From contig NZ_BMNC01000008.1 of assembly GCF_014646255.1 (NCBI RefSeq), forward strand, positions 62,001-126,000: a stretch of DNA of 64,000 nucleotides. Reading direction: 5' to 3'. Under the pieces are notes generated by a model, which saw only the letters and a list, made by a program, of their open reading frames with translations, was not told where the DNA came from and made no database searches. Both the position numbers and the translations under genes were made by a program. Position 1 is the first letter of the stretch. Each line of letters opens with the position of its first letter. Positions 59,149 through 64,000 of this stretch are shown in pieces. This stretch comes from Lentzea pudingi (GTDB taxonomy: Bacteria; Actinomycetota; Actinomycetes; Mycobacteriales; Pseudonocardiaceae).

Positions 59149-60108
59149 ATGCCGTTGACGGACCTGTCCCTCGACGAACTCACCGACTACCGCCCGGACC
59201 TGGTGGCACCACAGGACTTCGACGCGTTCTGGGACACCACCCTGGCCGAGGCACGCGCGTGCGGAGGCGGGGTGAGCACCGAGCGGGTGCCGCACCTCCT
59301 GCGCACGGTCGAGGTCGACGACGTCCGGTTCCCCGGCTGGAACGGCGAACCGGTGGCCGCCTGGCTGCTGCGGCCGCGCGGAGCGGAAGGCCCGTTGCCC
59401 GTCGTCGTCACGTACATCGGCTACACGGGCGGGCGTGGCCTGCCCACCGACCACCTGCTGTGGTCCGCGGCCGGGTACGCGCAGCTCGTCGTCGACAGCC
59501 GCGGCCAGGGCCACGACACCCCGGACACGGGCGGCGGAGTCCAGTGGGCCAAGGGTTTCCTGACCCGGGGCATCGAATCTCCCGAGACGTACTACTACCG
59601 GCGCCTGATCACCGACTGCGTCCGGGCCGTGGACGCGGTGGCCCAGCTGCCGGGACTCGACCCGGACCGCGTGGTCGCCACGGGCATCAGCCAGGGAGGC
59701 GGGCTGGCGCTCGCCGTGGCGGGCCTGACGGGTGTCGCCGCGGTCATGCCGGACGTGCCGTTCCTGTGCCACTACCGCCGGGCGGCGGAGATCTGCGCCG
59801 AAGGCCCGTACCCGGAGCTCGCCGAGTACCTGCGCTGGCACAGCAGGCACGGCGTCGAACCGGCCTTCGCCACCCTCTCCTACTTCGACGGCGTGCACTT
59901 CGCGCGACGGGCGACGGCGCCGGCGTTGTTCAGCGTCGGCCTGATGGACCCGGTCTGCCCACCGTCCACTGTGTACGCCGCGTACAACCGGTACGCGGGC
60001 GAGGACCGGACCATGACCGTGTGGCAGTTCGCCGACCACGGCGGCGGGCACGGCTCCAACCCGGTCGCGCAGCTGGAGTGGTTGCGCGACCGAGGCCTCG
60101 GGGCCTAG
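59149..60108 (+). CDS. Cytoplasmic CE7 acetyl esterase (acetylxylan esterase/cephalosporin deacetylase type)
   Basis: This 319-residue alpha/beta hydrolase removes acetyl groups from imported oligosaccharides. The family motif VDSRGQGHDTPDTGGGVQWA, nucleophile GISQGGG, acid GLMDPVCPPST and His in DHGGGHGSNP are all intact. AAGGAG precedes ATG 59149, 11 bp after the GH3 stop, so both share a transcript. Its stop codon lies in a CTAG that also supplies the stop of the convergent GH12 gene. Confidence 0.94.
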   Translation: MPLTDLSLDELTDYRPDLVAPQDFDAFWDTTLAEARACGGGVSTERVPHLLRTVEVDDVRFPGWNGEPVAAWLLRPRGAEGPLPVVVTYIGYTGGRGLPTDHLLWSAAGYAQLVVDSRGQGHDTPDTGGGVQWAKGFLTRGIESPETYYYRRLITDCVRAVDAVAQLPGLDPDRVVATGISQGGGLALAVAGLTGVAAVMPDVPFLCHYRRAAEICAEGPYPELAEYLRWHSRHGVEPAFATLSYFDGVHFARRATAPALFSVGLMDPVCPPSTVYAAYNRYAGEDRTMTVWQFADHGGGHGSNPVAQLEWLRDRGLGA

Positions 60109-60797
60109 CTCGCGGAGACCGAGTAGCTGTTCGTCGTGAAGTTCAGGCCACCGCTGGACGACGTGATCTCGTAGCCGAACTGCACCGCGCCCACCGTGAC
60201 GTCACCGAACCAGCCGCGGGCGCGGATCCAGTTCAGCACCGCCTTGACGTCGACGGTGCCGGAGCCGGTGTTCGAGGTGCGCACGAACGAGAACACCGCG
60301 TTCGCGCCGTTCGAGCCGCGGTAGACGTTCCAGCTGTGGCCGCCCACGGTCGCGGACGCCTGCCACGAGCCGATCGGGCCGACGGCACCGACCTTGTTCA
60401 TCCACAGCATGACCTCGTAGGCGTTGTTGTCCGCCCAGATGTCGTATGCGGTGGTGTACGCGCCGGCGTTGGGGTACGTGACGTTGAAGCTGCTGCGCAG
60501 GCTGCCGATCGAGCTGAGCCTGCGGTTCACCATCTTCTCCGAGTGCGGGTAGGACTTCACTCCGCCGGTGTTGGGCTGGTTGGACCAGACACCCCAGTTG
60601 CTGTAGGAGTTGGCCCAGATGGACTGCGGCCCGGCACCGCCGCCCCAGATGTTGTTGCGCACCGTGTAACCGCCGTTCGACCACGTTCCCCACCGGTCCG
60701 AGGAATTCCAGGCCGCCGCCAGAGCGCTGCCCGAGCCGAGTGGAACCACGAGTGCGGTCACCACCGCGACAATCAGCGCACGCATCACCTTGTTCAT
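60105..60797 (-). CDS. Secreted GH12 endoglucanase, probably xyloglucanase
   Basis: This 230-residue single-domain enzyme has a signal peptide (MRALIVAVVTALVVPLGSGS) and the GH12 jelly roll. The nucleophile Glu lies in AYEVMLWMNKVGAVGPIGS and the acid/base Glu in VQFGYEITSSSGGLNF. The context (alpha-xylosidase, beta-galactosidase, acetyl esterases) favours xyloglucan over plain beta-glucan; this is inferred. AAGGAG precedes ATG 60797. It follows a LacI gene by 19 bp, so the regulator and the enzyme share a transcript. Confidence 0.9.
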   Translation of the reverse strand: MNKVMRALIVAVVTALVVPLGSGSALAAAWNSSDRWGTWSNGGYTVRNNIWGGGAGPQSIWANSYSNWGVWSNQPNTGGVKSYPHSEKMVNRRLSSIGSLRSSFNVTYPNAGAYTTAYDIWADNNAYEVMLWMNKVGAVGPIGSWQASATVGGHSWNVYRGSNGANAVFSFVRTSNTGSGTVDVKAVLNWIRARGWFGDVTVGAVQFGYEITSSSGGLNFTTNSYSVSAS

Positions 60798-60816
60798 CGC
60801 ACTCCTTCCCGCGAAA

Positions 60817-61839
60817 TCATCCGACACCATTCGTCACCCGGAGCCTCGGCTCCGGCGATTTCGAGCCGGTCCGGCTGGCGAGCTTCGGCGGGAGCAACGT
60901 CAGCGCCGGCGGCTGGTGGCCCTTGAGCTTGGCCATCAACAGGTCGACCGCCCACCTGCCCAGCACCTCGACCGGCAGCTGGACCGACGTGAGCCGGAGT
61001 CGTTCGGCGAGCTCGTCCGGGCAGATCGCGACCACGGCCACGTCGTCGGGGACCCGCCTGCCCTCGGCGCGCAGGCAGTCCACCACCTGGCCCAGCACCG
61101 CCTCGTTCTGCACGACCAGCGCCGACATCCGCGGCAGTTCCCGCAGCAGCGAGGCGACCACGGCGAGCACCCAGTCGTGCCCGTGCTCGCCCGGCACGGC
61201 GGTCGACGTGACGCCCCGGCGCATGGCGGCGGCGCTGAACCCCGCGAGGGTCCGTTGCGCGAACCCGGTGTTGCGCTCGTAGACGACGCTCGGGGCGCCG
61301 AGGAAGCCGATGTTGCGGTGCCCCAGGTCGGCGAGGTGGTCGACGCAGCGCGCACCGGCCGCCTCGAAGTCCAGGTCGATGCAGGTCAGGCCCTTCACCG
61401 CCGCGGGATGACCGAGGAGCACCGAGGGCAGCCCGAGCTGACGCAGGACCGGCACCCGTTCGTCGTCGAGCTCCACGTCCATCACGAGGAACCCGTCCAC
61501 CCTGCCGCTCTCCGCCAGCGCGCGCAGCCCCGCCGCGCCCTGGTCCGCGGTCACCAGCAGGACGTCCATGTCGTGCCCGCGGGCGGAGGTGACCACCGAG
61601 GTCACGAACCGCATGGCGACCGGCAGGTGCACGCCCTCCCTGAGCGGCAGCACCAGCGCCAGCACGTTCGTCCTGGCCCGCGCCGAGAGGCCCGCGTGCG
61701 GCCGGTAACCCAGCAGCTGAATGCTTTCCCGCACTCTTACGCGGGTGTCCGCGGAAACGGGGCGTTTTCCTGTCAACACGTACGAAACCGTGCTGGGAGC
61801 AACACCCGCATGTTTTGCCACGTCCACGATGGTGACCAC
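60817..61839 (-). CDS. LacI-family regulator co-transcribed with GH12 (YVLTGKR clade)
   Basis: This 340-residue repressor begins at GTG 61839 with GGAGGTG upstream. The helix-turn-helix is VVTIVDVAKHAGVAPSTVSY then VLTGKRPVS. It is most similar in this window to the regulator at 2686 (shared RRGV, VDHLADLGHR, SVVYERNTGFAQRT-like segments). The 16-bp palindrome at 61864-61879 lies 24 bp upstream and is probably its own operator, which would make GH12 self-regulated with it. Confidence 0.92.
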   Translation of the reverse strand: MVTIVDVAKHAGVAPSTVSYVLTGKRPVSADTRVRVRESIQLLGYRPHAGLSARARTNVLALVLPLREGVHLPVAMRFVTSVVTSARGHDMDVLLVTADQGAAGLRALAESGRVDGFLVMDVELDDERVPVLRQLGLPSVLLGHPAAVKGLTCIDLDFEAAGARCVDHLADLGHRNIGFLGAPSVVYERNTGFAQRTLAGFSAAAMRRGVTSTAVPGEHGHDWVLAVVASLLRELPRMSALVVQNEAVLGQVVDCLRAEGRRVPDDVAVVAICPDELAERLRLTSVQLPVEVLGRWAVDLLMAKLKGHQPPALTLLPPKLASRTGSKSPEPRLRVTNGVG

Positions 61840-61863
61840 GCCGACACCTCCGGACCGCAACGA

Positions 61864-61879
61864 ATCGAAGCGCTTCGAT
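61864..61879. promoter_or_regulatory. LacI-type operator upstream of the LacI-GH12 operon
   Basis: ATCGAAGCGCTTCGAT is a perfect 16-bp palindrome containing the same 12-bp core as 56331-56342. It connects the GH12 operon with the GH3 and importer operons. Confidence 0.85.
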
Positions 61880-62041
61880 CGTGATTTCAGAATGTGGCAC
61901 GGGCGATACTCGCCGTCAAGGAATCGCCTCGCGTTCGATGATTTCGACGATCACCGCGTCGATGCCCGCCAGCACGTTCGACCTCGGGACCACCGCCCGG
62001 CACTACGATGATCGCCACCATCGGACGAGCGGGAGACGGGC

Positions 62042-63043
62042 ATGATCACGATCAAGGAGGTCGCCCGTCACGCCGGCGTGTCGATCAGCACGGTCTCCTA
62101 CGTGCTCAGCGGGAAGCGCAGCATCTCCGAGGAGACCAAGCGCCGGGTCGAGCAGAGCATCGCGGCCCTGGGGTACCACCCGAACGCCGGTGCGCGTGCC
62201 CTCGCCTCGAACCGGTCGCGCGTGCTCGGCCTGGTCGTGCCGCTGCGGTCGGATCAGAACGTCCCCGTCGTCATGCAGTTCGTCTCGTCGATCGTGACCT
62301 CGGCCCGCGACCACGACCACGACGTGCTGCTGCTGACCAAGGAGGCCGGGCCGGGCGAGGCCCACCGCGTGACCGCCGGGTCCATGGCGGACGCGATCAT
62401 CGTGATGGACGTGGAGAGCGCCGATCCGCGCGTCCCCGAACTGCGGACCGTCGACGCACCGGTGGTCCTGCTGGGCGTCCCCGACGACCACGAGGGCCTG
62501 AGCTGCGTCGACCTCGACTTCGCCGCCGCGGGCAGACGGATGGTGAGTCACCTGGCCGACCTGGGACACCGGTCCATCGCGCTGATCGGCTCGCCTCCCG
62601 CCGTGTACGAACGCGGCACCAGCTACGCCGCACGCCTGCTGGCCGGGTTCCAGCAGGAAACCGCGAGGAGGAACATGCCGGTCTCGGTGCACTCGTGCGC
62701 CCCCGGCTACGACTCGGTCTCCGCCTGCCTCGACACGGTGCTGCACCAGGACCGCGGGATCACCGGACTGGTCGTGCACAACGAGGCCGTCCTGGGGCAG
62801 CTGCTGCTCGAACTGCGGCGCCGTTCGCTCGACGTACCGCGCGACCTGTCGGTGATCGCGCTGTGCCCCGACGACGTGGCGCAGAGCCTGCCGGTGCCGC
62901 TCACGTCGATCTCCGTGCCGGCACGGGAACTGGGCGCGATCGCCGTCCAGATGGTGGTGACCCGCATCACCCAGGACCACGCGCCGGAGGTCCGCCTCCT
63001 CCAGCCCAGGCTCACCGAGCGCGGCAGCACGGCAGCTCGCTGA
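62042..63043 (+). CDS. LacI-family regulator (YVLSGKR clade), divergent from the LacI-GH12 operon
   Basis: This 333-residue repressor has the helix-turn-helix MITIKEVARHAGVSISTVSY then VLSGKRSIS, nearly the same recognition helix as the regulator at 51581. GGGAGACGGGC precedes ATG 62042. It is divergent from the LacI at 60817 and precedes the SNase-CBM2 lipoprotein gene by 180 bp. Its target may be that gene or the shared CGAAGCGCTTCG sites; the sequence does not decide. Confidence 0.9.
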   Translation: MITIKEVARHAGVSISTVSYVLSGKRSISEETKRRVEQSIAALGYHPNAGARALASNRSRVLGLVVPLRSDQNVPVVMQFVSSIVTSARDHDHDVLLLTKEAGPGEAHRVTAGSMADAIIVMDVESADPRVPELRTVDAPVVLLGVPDDHEGLSCVDLDFAAAGRRMVSHLADLGHRSIALIGSPPAVYERGTSYAARLLAGFQQETARRNMPVSVHSCAPGYDSVSACLDTVLHQDRGITGLVVHNEAVLGQLLLELRRRSLDVPRDLSVIALCPDDVAQSLPVPLTSISVPARELGAIAVQMVVTRITQDHAPEVRLLQPRLTERGSTAAR

Positions 63044-63071
63044 AACGATCCTTCCTCGCCGTTCGACGGAA

Positions 63072-63092
63072 TTCGACTCGAACGGCGTCGAA
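63072..63092. promoter_or_regulatory. TTCGANTCGAA motif upstream of the SNase-CBM2 lipoprotein gene
   Basis: TTCGACTCGAA (63072-63082) is followed after 5 bases by TCGAA (63088-63092), the same layout as at 11572 and 18940. It lies 132 bp upstream of the lipoprotein start. Confidence 0.55.
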
Positions 63093-63223
63093 AGAGCCAG
63101 TAGTTGCAGTTTCACCGAACGCCTTCCACAACCGGCCGCACGGTCGTAGCCTGCCCGCAAGATCAGCCGTTCGGCGGAACCTCCCTTGGTTCGATCGCCG
63201 ACATCCCTTGCCGCAGAGGACCG

Positions 63224-64000
63224 ATGAGACGACTGCTGGGTGTTCTGAAACCGATCCCCGTCCGATGGCTCCTGGTCGCCGCCGTGCTGGCGACGAGCGC
63301 GGCCACCGCCTGCGGGGGCGACGGTGAGCCGCAGTCGTCACAAGCTCCGACGACACCGCCGTGGGTGCCGTCGATCATCGAACCGCCGCGGAAGTCGGCG
63401 TTGACGGTGACCGTGCACCAGGTCGTCGACGTGCGCACGGTGAAGCTCTCCGACGGCGTGGAGGTCAAGGTCAAGGGGCTCGCCGCGCCGGACGCGTGCT
63501 GGACCGACGCCGCCACCACGTTCGCGAGGTCGATGCTGCTGGAGAAGCCGGTGGAACCCACCCCGGACGGGGCGGCGGAGGTGTCGCTGCGACTGGCCGA
63601 CGGCACCGACTACGGGCTGCTCGCCGTCGAGCTCGGCATGGTGCGCAACGAGGCCGCCGACGACCGCGCGATGCGGGAGGCGGAGACCACCGCCTCCGCC
63701 AAGCACCTCGGCCGCTGGGGCCCGCCCTGCGTGAAGCCGAGCACCACCACACCCCCTCCGGCGGCGACCACCACGGCGGCGCCGAAACCCGTGGCGGGCT
63801 GTTCGGTGGCCTATCGCGTCACGCACACGTGGCCCGGCGGGTTCCGCACGGACGTCACGATCCGCAACACCGGCAACACCGCGGTCAACGGGTGGTCGTT
63901 GCAGTGGAAGTTCGCCAACGGGCAGAAGGTGACGGAGATGTGGAACGCGACGCCGAAGCAGTCCGGCTCGGAAATTTCCGCCACCGCCGTCTCCTACAAC
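63224..64000 (+). CDS. Lipoprotein with degenerate SNase-like domain and CBM2 (3' truncated by the window edge)
   Basis: The frame is open from ATG 63224 (AGAGGA upstream) to the last base, giving 259 residues without a stop. It is a paralogue of the protein at 21445. A lipobox-like AATAC ends the signal. The SNase-like segment (about 60-160) reads VHQVVDVRTVKLSDGVEVKV, ATTFARSMLLEKP, LADGTDYGLLAVELGMV and HLGRWGPPC, again without the DGDT and DRYGR active-site elements. A Thr/Pro linker leads to CBM2 (CSVAYRVTHTWPGGFRTDVT onward), cut off at the edge about 30 residues before its expected end. The role is unknown; cellulose attachment is inferred. Confidence 0.75.
   Translation, partial: MRRLLGVLKPIPVRWLLVAAVLATSAATACGGDGEPQSSQAPTTPPWVPSIIEPPRKSALTVTVHQVVDVRTVKLSDGVEVKVKGLAAPDACWTDAATTFARSMLLEKPVEPTPDGAAEVSLRLADGTDYGLLAVELGMVRNEAADDRAMREAETTASAKHLGRWGPPCVKPSTTTPPPAATTTAAPKPVAGCSVAYRVTHTWPGGFRTDVTIRNTGNTAVNGWSLQWKFANGQKVTEMWNATPKQSGSEISATAVSYN

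Noticed and set aside
1..64000. Mobile elements, integrases, tRNA or rRNA genes
   Set aside because: I looked for transposase or integrase motifs, terminal inverted repeats and tRNA-like cloverleafs and saw none; the cluster looks vertically organised.

Overview
The window is very GC-rich with strong G/C third-position bias, Tat and lipoprotein signals, many GTG starts and LacI-controlled secreted CAZymes that carry CBM2 modules. This points to a soil actinomycete, most likely Pseudonocardiales (Lentzea, Actinosynnema or Saccharothrix-like). The order is inferred, not proven. Almost the whole window is one plant cell-wall degradation supercluster. I saw no mobile element, rRNA, tRNA or CRISPR array.

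Layout. (1) 1-10.5 kb, cellulose: the end of a CBM2 protein, a CE1-like esterase-CBM2, a homocysteine methyltransferase, a LacI regulator, then a minus-strand operon GH48 -> AA10 LPMO -> small unknown secreted protein -> GH6 cellobiohydrolase. Two CebR/CelR-type boxes (TGGGAGCGCTCCCA) lie just upstream of GH48. (2) 10.5-18.8 kb, pectin: divergent PL1 and PL3 pectate lyases, and an operon of PL1-CE8 fusion -> two permeases -> binding lipoprotein -> enolase-superfamily sugar-acid dehydratase. (3) 19.2-21.4 kb: an MFS transporter and a divergent LacI sharing the operator TGGAAGCGCTTCCA. (4) 21.4-41.6 kb, arabinose and arabinogalactan: GH30 beta-1,6-galactanase with a ricin-type lectin domain, a CBM2 lipoprotein with an SNase-like domain, a duplicated unknown secreted protein, an alpha/beta-hydrolase-like protein, araBDA, an AraR-like LacI, GH51 and GH43-CBM42 arabinofuranosidases, a YtfQ/YtfR/YtfT/YjfF-type importer and a coupled bacterial expansin. 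Related operators (TGTTATCGCTAACA and variants) recur across it. (5) 41.7-45.1 kb, housekeeping and regulation: RDD protein, two-component system, deazaflavin-type protein. (6) 45.1-62 kb, probable xyloglucan locus: binding lipoprotein -> permease -> permease -> LacI -> GH31 alpha-xylosidase -> GH42 beta-galactosidase -> GH43 -> CE2, divergent from GH3 -> CE7, and facing LacI -> GH12 endoglucanase/xyloglucanase. It is tied together by CGAAGCGCTTCG operators. (7) The window ends in another LacI and a second SNase-like CBM2 lipoprotein, cut by the window edge.

How the genes work together: secreted enzymes (GH48, GH6, LPMO, PL1, PL3, PL1-CE8, GH30, GH51, GH43, GH12, CE1, CE2, expansin) open and cut cell-wall polymers outside the cell. 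ABC importers take up the oligosaccharides, and signal-less enzymes (GH31, GH42, GH43, GH3, CE7, AraABD, the dehydratase) finish them in the cytoplasm. Neither CUT1 importer has its own ATPase here, so a shared MsiK-like ATPase is expected elsewhere. The least explained pieces are the two SNase-like CBM2 lipoproteins, the small protein inside the cellulase operon, the duplicated secreted protein, and a TTCGANTCGAA motif shared by the pectin promoters and one SNase-CBM2 promoter.
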